Shown here: in pieces, positions 51,135 to 60,681 of the stretch
Position numbering within the stretch: position 1 is the stretch's first letter
How the letters are laid out: each line of letters starts with the position of its first letter
From: an uncultured Lachnospiraceae bacterium
Lineage (GTDB): Bacteria; Bacillota; Clostridia; Lachnospirales; Lachnospiraceae
Reading direction: 5' to 3'
DNA length: 64,000 nt
Assembly: GCA_910586205.1 (NCBI GenBank)
Contig: CAJUGD010000021.1
Span: 1-64,000, forward strand
The notes under the pieces: model-generated
What the model saw: the letters and a program-made list of their open reading frames with translations, nothing else
Told to the model about the DNA's origin: nothing
Database searches by the model: none
Translations under genes and position numbers: made by a program

Positions 51135-52799
51135 TTAATTCTCTTTAATCTGGGATGCCTTTAAATTCATCGCCCCATCCAGTTTTATAGAACTGCTTTT
51201 ACAGGAAATCCCTACCTCTGACTTAGCGCTGACCTTAAGCTTTTTATCTGCTGCCTGAACCATATCCTCCTTGGAAGAAAAGGACAATTTCTTCTGGCTG
51301 GCAACCGTCATATTCTTTTCAGAATTAACCACAAACTCATCCTTTGTCTCCATTCCCAGCTTCTTTGCAGCAGAAAACGTCATCTCCTTACCACTGCTCA
51401 CCGAAGTCTCGGTTCCTGACATGATGCTGACATCCTTTCCTGCCATTACACTGATCCCTTTTCCCGCATTTAAGCTGCCGGCCAATCCTGCATTTAAAAT
51501 GATGTTGGTCCCGGCTGACAGAGAGATATGGCCTGCTGCCATCATGTCAATGCTGGACAAGGTATTTACCGTGATTCCATGCTGGGAAAACACCTCAATT
51601 CCGTTATCCTGGTTCAGCTTTATATAAAGCCCGCCTGTTTTTGCCGTAATCAAAATCTCATCCTCACTGATTTTGATTTCCTTATCATGAGGAGTCCTTA
51701 AATATTTCACATTCGGATCACCTGTCTTGTCACTGTCAGCCTGACGATAGGAGGACAGCGCCACAGCCAGGCTCTCATCCTCTGTGGGAAACTGGATGTT
51801 AACCACATCCCCTGTCTCCGGCATGAGATAAAGCCCGGTGTGGTTCTCCGCACTGTAAGGGGTCATATACGGAAAAGCATAGGCTGTGGCCGAATCCTGG
51901 CTTTCATCCACACAGAGAAGAACCTTGACCGTGTCCTGATTGACCTCTAACACTTGTCCTGCCAGAGTCAGACCGGTAATATGCGGATTGGAAACGGCAG
52001 GAACTTTCAGTCCGTTTTCCGGACACAGCACATAACGGCATGTAAGCACCGCATCTGCCAGATGAATCCGGGCTTCCCTCACAAACAAGGCAGTACCGCC
52101 ATAATCTACCATATCTCCTATAGCGAGCACGCTGTCATCTGCATGAACGATATATTCCAGAGAATCTTCAGAAGATACGTCCACCCCTGCCCCAAAATGC
52201 CGGCGGTAACGCCTTATATTTTTTCCTACTGAAAACCGATAAGAAAGAAGGCTTCCCTTATCATTTCCCTTTGGGATTCCAAAATAAAATTTCGGTTCCT
52301 CCACAGACGGAAGAAGCACAGAATGATTGTGGGAAGCAATCCTCTTTAAAAATTCCCAGTTAGTCTCCTGATATTGAAGCAGAAGATTGTGAATGGACAA
52401 GGGAGAAGCCTCCATACTCATTGAAAGTTCATTCTCTCCTGCCATCAAATCCCCAATCTGCTGATAATTCATTCCGGCATCCTGAAAAGAGCGGGAGATC
52501 ACATCCGTGTCCGCTTTTATGCTGAAGGAAACGGCCCATACTTCCAGATAATAGACCTGCCCTTCAAAGGAGGCCCTGATATCCTGTACAAGTCCGCTAA
52601 AAATCACCCCGTCCTGGTCAGAAACCGTAATCACCGTGGAATCGTCTGTATCCATTACACCAGAATCACCGCTTTCCTTTGGTATAATACCCTTTAAATA
52701 CATGGATGCATGTTGGTTTAGAGACTGTTCCACTTTCATCTCCACAATGCTTTCCACCACAAAAGGACTGACGCTCAGTCTGGTCACGTCAATAATCAT
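51135..52799 (-). CDS. VgrG-like spike protein
   Basis: A 554-residue protein with the layout of VgrG/phage gpD-gp5 spikes. Residues 1 to about 285 match a phage late-control D (gp27-like) region (LLLQYQETNWEFLKRIASHN is the typical segment). An OB-fold follows at about 290-370 (GLYLMPETGDVVNIQFPTED). Residues about 390-550 are a repetitive beta helix (AAGHISLSAGTNIILNAGLA and similar). GGAGGAGG lies before the ATG at 52799. It follows the PAAR-like gene, as in many contractile systems. Confidence 0.85.
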   Translation of the reverse strand: MIIDVTRLSVSPFVVESIVEMKVEQSLNQHASMYLKGIIPKESGDSGVMDTDDSTVITVSDQDGVIFSGLVQDIRASFEGQVYYLEVWAVSFSIKADTDVISRSFQDAGMNYQQIGDLMAGENELSMSMEASPLSIHNLLLQYQETNWEFLKRIASHNHSVLLPSVEEPKFYFGIPKGNDKGSLLSYRFSVGKNIRRYRRHFGAGVDVSSEDSLEYIVHADDSVLAIGDMVDYGGTALFVREARIHLADAVLTCRYVLCPENGLKVPAVSNPHITGLTLAGQVLEVNQDTVKVLLCVDESQDSATAYAFPYMTPYSAENHTGLYLMPETGDVVNIQFPTEDESLAVALSSYRQADSDKTGDPNVKYLRTPHDKEIKISEDEILITAKTGGLYIKLNQDNGIEVFSQHGITVNTLSSIDMMAAGHISLSAGTNIILNAGLAGSLNAGKGISVMAGKDVSIMSGTETSVSSGKEMTFSAAKKLGMETKDEFVVNSEKNMTVASQKKLSFSSKEDMVQAADKKLKVSAKSEVGISCKSSSIKLDGAMNLKASQIKEN

Positions 52800-52899
52800 C
52801 TTCCTCCTCCTTTTCGCCGTTTTCCTCCCTGTCCTCATTTTCCTTACGTTCCATCAGATCCGCCATCCAGGCAATCAATTCCTCATCTCCATATCTCAT
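52789..52899 (-). CDS. Small acidic protein between tip and spike genes
   Basis: A 36-codon frame: MRYGDEELIAWMADLMERKE, then a Glu/Asp/Lys-rich tail ending DDY. GGAGG lies ten bases before the ATG and its stop overlaps the VgrG-like start by 11 bases, which implies coupling. It is too short to assign to a family. The amphipathic helix suggests a small adaptor, perhaps between tip and spike (inference). Confidence 0.55.
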   Translation of the reverse strand: MRYGDEELIAWMADLMERKENEDREENGEKEEEDDY

Positions 52900-52928
52900 A
52901 CCTGCTATGCCTCCGCCTTTCAGCCTTT

Positions 52929-53255
52929 TTACTGCCCATCCTTCTGAATCTTAATGATCCCGCCCCCGCAGGCACAGATTGCCATGGAATCGCTCATCAA
53001 AGCCGGCATGCCTCCCACCAGCACATTAGTCTTGCCCTTGAGCCAAGCCGCCACCATGGGAGTGCAGGGAACCGGCGGAGCCATTTTGGCACAGGTTCCG
53101 AAAGGCTTAATATTCACCATAGGCTTACAATCCATAATATTTGCTTTTGCCTTCCCGTTAATCTGCACCCGGTTCACAGGCAGCACCGTCAAGGTAGAAG
53201 GAGCCGCTCCCAGGACACATTTCAATGTAGCTCCGTTTACAACATATTTGCCCAT
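52929..53255 (-). CDS. PAAR-like (DUF4280) spike-tip protein
   Basis: A 108-residue protein: MGKYVVNGATLKCVLGAAPS, then CTPMVAAWLKGKTNVLVGGM and DSMAICACGGGIIKI. These match the DUF4280 group of PAAR-like proteins, whose Cys residues bind a metal at the needle tip. GAGGAGG precedes the ATG at 53255; the upstream ATG at 53276 lies inside the preceding gene. Adjacent to the VgrG-like gene, as expected for a tip. Confidence 0.85.
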   Translation of the reverse strand: MGKYVVNGATLKCVLGAAPSTLTVLPVNRVQINGKAKANIMDCKPMVNIKPFGTCAKMAPPVPCTPMVAAWLKGKTNVLVGGMPALMSDSMAICACGGGIIKIQKDGQ

Positions 53256-53268
53256 AATAAAATCCTCC

Positions 53269-54051
53269 TCAATCAATCATGGTTTTACCGCCCAACCCTT
53301 TGGGCTTTTGACGTTTTTCCCCTCCGGATACCAATCTGGCATAAAGCCTTTTCAGCTCCTGGTACCAATACCCATTATCCTGTCCCGCAAGAACAGTCCC
53401 CTCTCTTGCCGACAAATAGCTTTGTATAAATTGGGCTGAGACACAAGGACTGTTCAAACAGGCCGCACTAAAACATAAGTCCAGAGGCTCCGCCTTTGGA
53501 GAGCTTAGGACGCCCTTTCCGTATAGACGGAGAATAAAGGGCATAAGCGTGGTTCCTCCCTCAGAGGCAAAAGGAATATGGACCGGATTCAAGGTATTGA
53601 ACTCTGTACTCAGGTCATCAAAATCCTGATAATCTTCATAGGCCCTTAGTCTGGCTCCCGGTTCTAAAAGAAACCGCCCCAATTCATACTCCCCTTCTCC
53701 TAAAACCCTGACAGGCTCTAAAGACAGTCCATAGCATTCCGTCTTAAAGTCCAAAGAAGCTCTGCTCTTTGTCTTCTTTAAAACTACCTGAATCAACTGT
53801 CCATATAAGTCAAACTCCAAGCGGGCCTCCTCCTTCATACAGAGAAACGAATCTTTGTGTTTTAGAATCCCCGGACCGACTACAATATCCTTCCCATCTC
53901 CATGGACCGAAAATCCGGCTATCACTCCGTTTCCATACTCCCCAAAAAGAAGACGGAAGAAATCCGGAGCATAGTCCCGGATAAAATCCAGAGAATCCCG
54001 CTTGAGAATACGTCCTTCTTCAAATACAGGGAAAATCTGCTCTATCTCCAC
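53269..54051 (-). CDS. Unrecognised protein, possible baseplate component
   Basis: A 260-residue soluble protein of no named family that I recognise. The first half is beta-rich (GVIAGFSVHGDGKDIVVGPG, then ILKHKDSFLC), a pattern seen in baseplate and fibre-shell domains; the C-terminus is helical and basic. GGAGG lies five bases before GTG at 54051; the frame itself begins at 54063. It sits between the Hsp70-like gene and the PAAR-like gene. Confidence 0.5.
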   Translation of the reverse strand: MEIEQIFPVFEEGRILKRDSLDFIRDYAPDFFRLLFGEYGNGVIAGFSVHGDGKDIVVGPGILKHKDSFLCMKEEARLEFDLYGQLIQVVLKKTKSRASLDFKTECYGLSLEPVRVLGEGEYELGRFLLEPGARLRAYEDYQDFDDLSTEFNTLNPVHIPFASEGGTTLMPFILRLYGKGVLSSPKAEPLDLCFSAACLNSPCVSAQFIQSYLSAREGTVLAGQDNGYWYQELKRLYARLVSGGEKRQKPKGLGGKTMID

Positions 54052-54100
54052 GGCAACCTCCACATTTTTAAGCCTTCACAAACCTTAAATACTGCCTCCT

Positions 54101-56563
54101 TTAAAACAACCCGCAGAAATAATCCACATGGTTCTCGTCAAACAGGAAACGGCTAACCTTTCCTACACTTAAAACCCCCTGTTTTCTGGCAGCCGGAAGC
54201 ACACAGAAATCCCAGTTCTCCTCCTGGTACACAAACAGCCGGATCTCCTCCTCCCCAATGGAATCAAAGTCTCCCTGAAACGCCTGGAAGATGGGATAAT
54301 TCCGAAACAGCCCGTCATAGGAAATGTGCTCAAATGAATCCGTATCCAAATCAACCACCCTTTTTCCAACCTCATGCTCCAGTATATCAAATACGGTAAA
54401 TTCCACCTGACTGGTAGCCGCATGACGCTTTACATAGCCAAAAACACCTCTGTCCGGCTGTCGTCCTGATATAATCCGCATCACGGAGCCATCATGAGAT
54501 TTTACGGTGACAAGAAAAGGAATCTTCCCCTCCTCCTCTGTGATTTCCGGAATGATCTGCCCTCTCTTTTCCATCTGTCCACGCAGAATCACCCCTTCCA
54601 GAGCCCGAAGCTTCAGTCCCTCATCCTTTCCCCGTTTTACCCTGGCCCTGCGCCCTACTGTAAACTCCCGCAGTGCATCCCGAAATACCGGAATCTGGCA
54701 GCTCATGCCGGTAAACTTAATCCGATACCCCATCAATATGCCGTCCTCATTGCATAACGGCTCAATAAAACGTTTGACAATCCCATAAATTTCCGGGGAC
54801 ATCACCGTCTCTATGGCTTCCTTATCCACAGAAAACTCCATCCGGTATTCCATAATTTTGCCTGACGTCAGAACATGAACCACGCAAAACTCCTCAAACC
54901 GGTCAGGCAGAACAATCCGGTTCACCGGCTCTCCGGAGAAAAAAGCCGCCTTCAAACCCTCCGCCAAAAACCAAAGCCTGTAAAAATTCTGACGTCTCCA
55001 TGGCTCCATGGCTTCCGGATTTCCAAATCTGGTAGGAACCGTCTGTTCCGCCTGTTCATACAGACCATAAAATCCCTCATAAACCTCCTTGGCGCCGTTA
55101 TACTGATCCACATAAAAATAAGGATCCTGCAGCCTTTCATCAAAAATATCTTCATCCGAACCCGTCACAGCCCACATTACCCGGATTTTTAAATACATAA
55201 AAATAAGGCAAGTCAGTCTGTTCCCCCCAAATCCACTGTCTCCGTTAAGATAACGGGTCTTCATCCGAACCTTGTAGGCTACCCTGGTATTCTCCGCTTC
55301 ATGGTCACATAGTACCAGGGATGATGAGCCGGCCCCGCAGTGCAATGCCAGCTCTGCCACGGAATCTTCCCCCTCAAAATCCCCGCGCCGTATTATCTCT
55401 CCATAGACGCAATTTACAGATTCCGAACGCACGCCCTCCACCTGATAATCTGGCAGCAGCGCCTTCAGCCGCTTAAGTGCCAGACCGCCTCGCTTCTCCG
55501 GCATGATAAAACACAGCTTTGTATAATTTCTTCCATGCTCCCCTTTGGCTGCATCAATTATGTACTGAAAAAACCGGCTTAAAAGCGTATCCGAGGAAAT
55601 CAAAGCAGCGTTCCCATCCAGGTCACACACATCCAGCATCCTTTCCTCGAATAAGAACAGCTTTAGATTGTGGAAAAAAGTCATTCCCTCTCCATAGCCG
55701 CTGCGCCGGATTAAACCAAGGGCCTCATGCCCAAAGGAAAATTCCGCCTTCCCGTCCCCACAGCGCTTCACTGCAGCAGCGCTGGGACACATACGGCTTC
55801 CTCCCTCAAACCAGACCTTCAGGATCTTGTCCTCCCCTGCAGCTTGAGGAGCCGCAGATGCCGCCGCCGTATATCCTGCCCCAAAATCAATTACCAAAGG
55901 TTCCTGAGACTGCTTAACCTCCACAATAGAAAGAACCGGAAGCCTTGCCATGGCCCCAGTCACGCTCCGAACCTTGTCCATACTGCATTTCTGGCTGTTG
56001 TACGCCTGAAGCACCTTCAGGCTTGACGGCGCGTCAAACAGCAAAACCTTCAAGTCCTGATAAATCCCTACGGTAAGAGAACGGGCCATGCGTTTCGGAG
56101 AAAGGGTCATGCGCATTCCCTGAACTTCAAATACTGCCAAAACCTCTCCCGCCTCATCCAAAACCGCTCCCACAAAATACTCTCCGGAAAATCCATGTCT
56201 TATGAGAACATCCTCTGCCTCCAGCATCGGCACATCTTTTTTTATCTCAATCTTACTTGGCATCTCCAGCTTTTCAGCAGCCATAACCGCCTTTGCCGAC
56301 AAGTCCCTCACAATCCCAACCGATTCATCCCAAAATCCGTCTGCCAGCTCCTCTGACTCCCTGCCCCTGTAGCGAAACAACAGCTCAATCAACGCCTCCC
56401 TGTCCAGACGCTTAGGGTCAATACCGGCTGATCTTGTCATAATCTTCTCTCTGACGCAGATATCACGGAGCATAAAGGTTCCCATATCCCTTAGCTCGTC
56501 CAATGTATAACGCCGGACGCCGTTTTCTCTGCCGTTCTTAAACAGCCTGTATCTGTATGACAC
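54101..56563 (-). CDS. Hsp70/actin-fold protein of the injection-system block
   Basis: An 820-residue protein. Residues about 20-68 contain two SAP/LEM-like helical segments (LDELRDMGTFMLRDICVREK, then LDREALIELLFRYRG). From about 222 it has an actin/Hsp70-type ATPase pattern: phosphate-1-like loop LVIDFGAGYTAA, then GGSRMCPSAAAV and FGHEALGL as in Hsp70 (TPSVVAF, VG-AK), and a phosphate-2-like LHCGAGSSSLVLCD. The C-terminal 250 residues are beta-rich. It starts with GTG, with AGGAG eight bases upstream. It may be an assembly ATPase or chaperone; no ClpV is seen in the window. Confidence 0.65.
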   Translation of the reverse strand: MSYRYRLFKNGRENGVRRYTLDELRDMGTFMLRDICVREKIMTRSAGIDPKRLDREALIELLFRYRGRESEELADGFWDESVGIVRDLSAKAVMAAEKLEMPSKIEIKKDVPMLEAEDVLIRHGFSGEYFVGAVLDEAGEVLAVFEVQGMRMTLSPKRMARSLTVGIYQDLKVLLFDAPSSLKVLQAYNSQKCSMDKVRSVTGAMARLPVLSIVEVKQSQEPLVIDFGAGYTAAASAAPQAAGEDKILKVWFEGGSRMCPSAAAVKRCGDGKAEFSFGHEALGLIRRSGYGEGMTFFHNLKLFLFEERMLDVCDLDGNAALISSDTLLSRFFQYIIDAAKGEHGRNYTKLCFIMPEKRGGLALKRLKALLPDYQVEGVRSESVNCVYGEIIRRGDFEGEDSVAELALHCGAGSSSLVLCDHEAENTRVAYKVRMKTRYLNGDSGFGGNRLTCLIFMYLKIRVMWAVTGSDEDIFDERLQDPYFYVDQYNGAKEVYEGFYGLYEQAEQTVPTRFGNPEAMEPWRRQNFYRLWFLAEGLKAAFFSGEPVNRIVLPDRFEEFCVVHVLTSGKIMEYRMEFSVDKEAIETVMSPEIYGIVKRFIEPLCNEDGILMGYRIKFTGMSCQIPVFRDALREFTVGRRARVKRGKDEGLKLRALEGVILRGQMEKRGQIIPEITEEEGKIPFLVTVKSHDGSVMRIISGRQPDRGVFGYVKRHAATSQVEFTVFDILEHEVGKRVVDLDTDSFEHISYDGLFRNYPIFQAFQGDFDSIGEEEIRLFVYQEENWDFCVLPAARKQGVLSVGKVSRFLFDENHVDYFCGLF

Positions 56564-56650
56564 GCCTCCGACTCCTCCCTTTTTCCATTATATACTCACC
56601 AAATCTCGCTATGCCTAATTTTGTGAGATGATTTCTGCCGCGACAGCACA

Positions 56651-57325
56651 TTAGAACAACACAAAATTGCCAATGGTTGTCTCCTGGCATTCCACAATCC
56701 CCGGAGGAATATCCCAAAATATCCGGCATTTTCTCCCTGCCTGCAAAAATATGCTCTGAATGGCTACAACCCTTCGTTCCTCCACAGGAGAGAACTTCTG
56801 ATTTAGAAAAAGCACAATACTGCCATCCTCCCTGGCATTTATCCAAGACCTTTTATACATGCCGGCAAGAATATCACAAAAACAGCGCTCATAATCCCCT
56901 GTCCTGCAAAGCCTCAAATAAAAATATGCAATCCTGCGGATTTCCTGCTTTGTAAAATCAGAAAGGCACACCTCTAATCCAAAAGCGCCTGCCAGAATAT
57001 CCTCCTCCAGAAACCTTACATAAAACCCTTCCAAATCCATGCCGGAAAAGGCATCCACTTTCCACAGGTGGTGAAGAATCAAATCACACAAATACTTCGT
57101 AAGCTCCGGGATTTTGCCCGGCCTGATGATATGGTCAAATATGGCTTCATAGCTGTAATAAGGATTGACCGCTACCATGCCCTCAATAGGGCCAAAGGGC
57201 GTGTACGCATTTTTTACCGTAGCCTCCCCATAAGGAGAACTGGTATCCGACACGTCAAAAAACAAATCATTTTCCCGAATACCGTTTTCTCTGGCCTCCA
57301 TAGCAGCCTGCCATAACCGTTTCAT
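56651..57325 (-). CDS. Unrecognised protein, possible baseplate or adaptor component
   Basis: A 224-residue soluble protein. MKRLWQAAMEARENGIREND starts it; SPYGEATVKNAYTPFGP and KVDAFSGMDLEGFYVRFLEE are the most distinctive segments. It resembles nothing I can name. GGGAGGG precedes the ATG at 57325. It lies between the 390-residue protein and the Hsp70-like gene on the same strand with small gaps, so it belongs to the block. Confidence 0.5.
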   Translation of the reverse strand: MKRLWQAAMEARENGIRENDLFFDVSDTSSPYGEATVKNAYTPFGPIEGMVAVNPYYSYEAIFDHIIRPGKIPELTKYLCDLILHHLWKVDAFSGMDLEGFYVRFLEEDILAGAFGLEVCLSDFTKQEIRRIAYFYLRLCRTGDYERCFCDILAGMYKRSWINAREDGSIVLFLNQKFSPVEERRVVAIQSIFLQAGRKCRIFWDIPPGIVECQETTIGNFVLF

Positions 57326-57360
57326 GCTGTGCCCTCCCGCCAAATTCCATAGTTCAACTA

Positions 57361-58533
57361 TCAGTTCTCCCCATAAAGCAGCTCTCCTGTGACGAGAAAC
57401 TGAGGATAGAAGCTTCCCACCTCCTCCACAAGAAATGCCGCCTGATCCTCCACAAGAAAACTATCTTTCCTTACTCGGAATTTTAAAAGAAGATGTTCCC
57501 GGCCTTTTGAAGAAAACTGATACCGGCCGCAAAGCCCCCCAATCGTCCCCTGAGCTCCTTCCTCTATCCCCACAAGCTCCAGTCCGGCCGCAGCTTCATA
57601 GCTGGTAACAATCCGCCCAATCTCTGCCCTGGTCATAAGCCTGGACACAGCATTATCCGCCTGCCGGTCAATATGGCGCATCCGCCGGATATTGGAGGTA
57701 AGAGGATAATGAGGAACCTTAACATCCCTGTGTACAGCAATCCGGTACAAATCAAAGGTTCTCTGCATCCTTTCTTCCGATACAATCTCCAGCCCGTCCT
57801 GACTCATATATACATTCTTGACTGCCTGTTCCATCCGAACCACATACCCATCCTGCCAAAAAGGCAGTCTGATCGTATGACGGAAATTCCACTCGTCAAT
57901 GGCCGGAACGGGAAATACCGTACACTTAAGACTTATGGGTTCTACATTCCAAAGAGGAATCAGGCCCACACCTGTAAAAACATCGCCGGACTTAAACCGG
58001 ACAGACCGGACAGTCACAGACGAATCAAAATTCTCACAGAAAACATCCCCAAACCGATCCACATAGGGCAGATAAGGTGTTCTCCAATAAACGCCGTTTT
58101 CATAGAACAGATTCTGCAGCTCATCAATCTTCTTTTGATACCGTCTGCACGGCCGAATCCGGGCAGTTATTGGAACCTCTCCCTCGTCTGTCTCCACAAT
58201 CAGCTCCTGGCTGTTTTCAAAGATTTCTTTCATCCTGCTTTTGGTACATTGACAGAAAATGGTGGCAATACTGCCCTCTGCCTGTCCGTCGTCCATGGAA
58301 AAAAGGAAATCATTGACAATGGAAACATCCTCCGCCGCTGCCACGGCTCCATATAAATAGAAACGCTCCGATATATCCCGAAGCTCTTTCTCAAGATTTT
58401 GCTTCAGGTCATCTAAGGCTTTTTCATTATACCGGACCACTTCCTCAAACGCCTTGCTGATATCCCGGTACAAAGAACACTCCGAACCGCCGCTTAAGGC
58501 TTTTAACCGCTCATAGATAAAGCTTTCATCCAT
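57361..58533 (-). CDS. Unrecognised protein, possible baseplate component
   Basis: A 390-residue soluble protein. The N-terminal 90 residues are helical with heptad-like character (YNEKALDDLKQNLEKELRDI); the rest is mixed and beta-rich (VRSVRFKSGDVFTGVGLIPL, WNFRHTIRLPFWQDGYVVRM). It starts one base after the stop of the PP2C/TPR gene, with GGAGG 11 bases before the ATG. Size and position would suit a TssF/TssK or baseplate-wedge role, but I see no decisive motif. Confidence 0.5.
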   Translation of the reverse strand: MDESFIYERLKALSGGSECSLYRDISKAFEEVVRYNEKALDDLKQNLEKELRDISERFYLYGAVAAAEDVSIVNDFLFSMDDGQAEGSIATIFCQCTKSRMKEIFENSQELIVETDEGEVPITARIRPCRRYQKKIDELQNLFYENGVYWRTPYLPYVDRFGDVFCENFDSSVTVRSVRFKSGDVFTGVGLIPLWNVEPISLKCTVFPVPAIDEWNFRHTIRLPFWQDGYVVRMEQAVKNVYMSQDGLEIVSEERMQRTFDLYRIAVHRDVKVPHYPLTSNIRRMRHIDRQADNAVSRLMTRAEIGRIVTSYEAAAGLELVGIEEGAQGTIGGLCGRYQFSSKGREHLLLKFRVRKDSFLVEDQAAFLVEEVGSFYPQFLVTGELLYGEN

Positions 58534-60642
58534 TTACTGTGATTCCTCCATAAGCCTCTTTAATCCCTCTATCATCACATCCGTCTTGATGGCTGTGTCA
58601 GAATTTCCATATTGAACATAAAGCTTCTCAATTTCCTGGTAAGCTTTAATGGCAGCTTCAAAGTCCTGTCTGGCCGTGGCATACAAAGCTTCCTCCAAAT
58701 ACTGGTCAAGCAAAGCCTGTCCATCCCCATCTACCCCTGTCCAGCGAGGCTGTACTCCGGGACCTGAATCAGCGCTTGACTTTCCTGAACCGACAGCATT
58801 TTTTCCGTCTTCCGCCTCTTTAGGCGCCTCTGGCTCCTTTGCTTGTTTTGTTTCTTCCAAAGCCTCCTGCTTTTCCTCGGCCGGCGCCGCTTCCATCTGT
58901 TTTTGGAGAGACTCTATCATGGCTTTCGTTTCTTCGGCCCCTGCTTCGTCCCCCAATTCAAGATAAGCTTCCAGCATATTTTCATACAGCATAAGAGCTG
59001 TCTCTGTATCTCCTGCCACAAGAGCATCCATTGCTGCGCTTTTATCCGAATCAATGGTCTCTGATGTCAGTTCTGCAATCTCTCTGGCCTGCTTCTGAAG
59101 GGACAAGATGATTTGCGTGGTTTCTTCCGCTTTTTCATTCTCCTCCATGGCAATGTAGGAATCTCTTATTTTTGTATACTGCTCTAAAGCAGCTTCAAAA
59201 TCCCCCGCCAAAACCGCATTGAGAGCCTCCGTTTTATCCGCATCTATAATAACCTCATCCCTGGCCTTGGCTCTCTCCTGTCTGGCTTCCTCATCAGCCT
59301 GCTCTTTTACCCGCAGAAGCGCTAACTGCACCTCTTTTAGACGCTCTGCATCATCCACAATCCGAAGCATGGCCTCAGCCCGTTTATACAAGATGCCGGC
59401 AGTCTCCATATCTCCTGCCGCCTCTTTTAATGCCGCGCTCTCCATATAATTGGCAATCTCCATGCCTGTGCTTACCAGCTTCATCTTCTGTCCGATGGCT
59501 TGCGTAAGCGGGACAAGCTCCTCATATTTTTCCGCCATCTCCAATGCATTTTTGTATTCATCCCTGGCCTGGGTAAAGTTTTTCGCTGCATAAGACTTGC
59601 CTGCCTGATCCGTCATGACACTGATATTGATTTTATCGGAAAGGAGCCGTTCCTTGGCAAGCCGCTCCTCATTCTTGTCAAGCTTTTTGTTCTCCTCTGC
59701 TGCTTTTTCGTATTCCTGTTTTGCCAGCAGGCTGTTGAGACCAGCCATATACTGATCCCCGGTATCTTCATATATAGAGGTTGTGCTGCGTATCTCATTC
59801 TGCCTTCGGCGCTTCGCCCGAATGAAAAAAGCAATAGCCGTGCCGCCGATTGCAAGAATCAGCAAGATCACAAGACACCAAATCCATATCTTCTTTTTTA
59901 ATGCCGTATTTTCCTTATACGCCTTCTTAATCTCTATGGCAGCCAGACAACAGCAGGGAATACTGTCCATGCTTCCCCTTAAGTAAAGCTCCTGCAGATC
60001 TCCCAAAAATTCCTCCACAGACTGAATGGACTCATAGGCATCCAGAAGCTCCACCCGATTGACCCGGTTCCAAAACCCTTCCGTAACGGCCAGAACCATA
60101 TCCCCGTCCTGAAGCCGTATCTTTCCTGAGACGGTAATGCCTCCGCTCCCTCCCAGATAATGATAAAGATTTGCGGTTTCCTCCTTCGGGCCAACCCCCT
60201 CTCCTGACATGGTCTGTCTGTCTGCCATGACCTGGTAAACTGTATGAGTAGTGCTTTGATGATAAATACCCGCATTCCGAAATGCATACAACATTACATT
60301 GCCGCAGACACCATAACGAAATCTGGTATAATCGGAAACCATCAGCAGAATCCCCGCCTTAAGCCGGATTCTCACACTATGCTCTTTTAAGCATCTGTGA
60401 GCCTTTTTCAGACAAGCCCGGATCCTCCCTGCTTTCATACTCGGCTTCTGCACAAATGCCTCTATGGCTGTGTCCACTGCCAGCTTTGCGCTCTCTAAAC
60501 CGCCGTCCCCGTCATAGCCTTCTGCCACTGCCATGCAATAGTACCCGTCCATCTCCACAAAACCATAATAAGTCCCGTTTTGTCCGTCCAGGCCCGCCTC
60601 TGATACAAATGTGGTTATGAACTGGCTGTTCAATTTTCTCAT
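58534..60642 (-). CDS. PP2C-like, membrane-anchored TPR/coiled-coil protein
   Basis: A 702-residue protein. Residues 1 to about 240 resemble a PP2C phosphatase (AEGYDGDGG near residue 41, RFRYGVCGNVMLYAF, LQDGDMVLAVTEGFW), but the metal site reads TEG instead of SDG, so it may be inactive. One membrane segment lies at about 252-274. Residues 280-600 form repeated helices rich in Glu, Lys and Ala (ALNAVLAGDFEAALEQYTKI, SAAMDALVAGDTETALMLYE) similar to TPRs, then a Pro/Glu/Lys linker and a last TPR pair. It could link phospho-signalling with the machine at the membrane. Confidence 0.7.
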   Translation of the reverse strand: MRKLNSQFITTFVSEAGLDGQNGTYYGFVEMDGYYCMAVAEGYDGDGGLESAKLAVDTAIEAFVQKPSMKAGRIRACLKKAHRCLKEHSVRIRLKAGILLMVSDYTRFRYGVCGNVMLYAFRNAGIYHQSTTHTVYQVMADRQTMSGEGVGPKEETANLYHYLGGSGGITVSGKIRLQDGDMVLAVTEGFWNRVNRVELLDAYESIQSVEEFLGDLQELYLRGSMDSIPCCCLAAIEIKKAYKENTALKKKIWIWCLVILLILAIGGTAIAFFIRAKRRRQNEIRSTTSIYEDTGDQYMAGLNSLLAKQEYEKAAEENKKLDKNEERLAKERLLSDKINISVMTDQAGKSYAAKNFTQARDEYKNALEMAEKYEELVPLTQAIGQKMKLVSTGMEIANYMESAALKEAAGDMETAGILYKRAEAMLRIVDDAERLKEVQLALLRVKEQADEEARQERAKARDEVIIDADKTEALNAVLAGDFEAALEQYTKIRDSYIAMEENEKAEETTQIILSLQKQAREIAELTSETIDSDKSAAMDALVAGDTETALMLYENMLEAYLELGDEAGAEETKAMIESLQKQMEAAPAEEKQEALEETKQAKEPEAPKEAEDGKNAVGSGKSSADSGPGVQPRWTGVDGDGQALLDQYLEEALYATARQDFEAAIKAYQEIEKLYVQYGNSDTAIKTDVMIEGLKRLMEESQ

Positions 60643-60681
60643 ATGTCTGCCTCAATCTCCATCCCCAAAGAAAGCAGCAGT

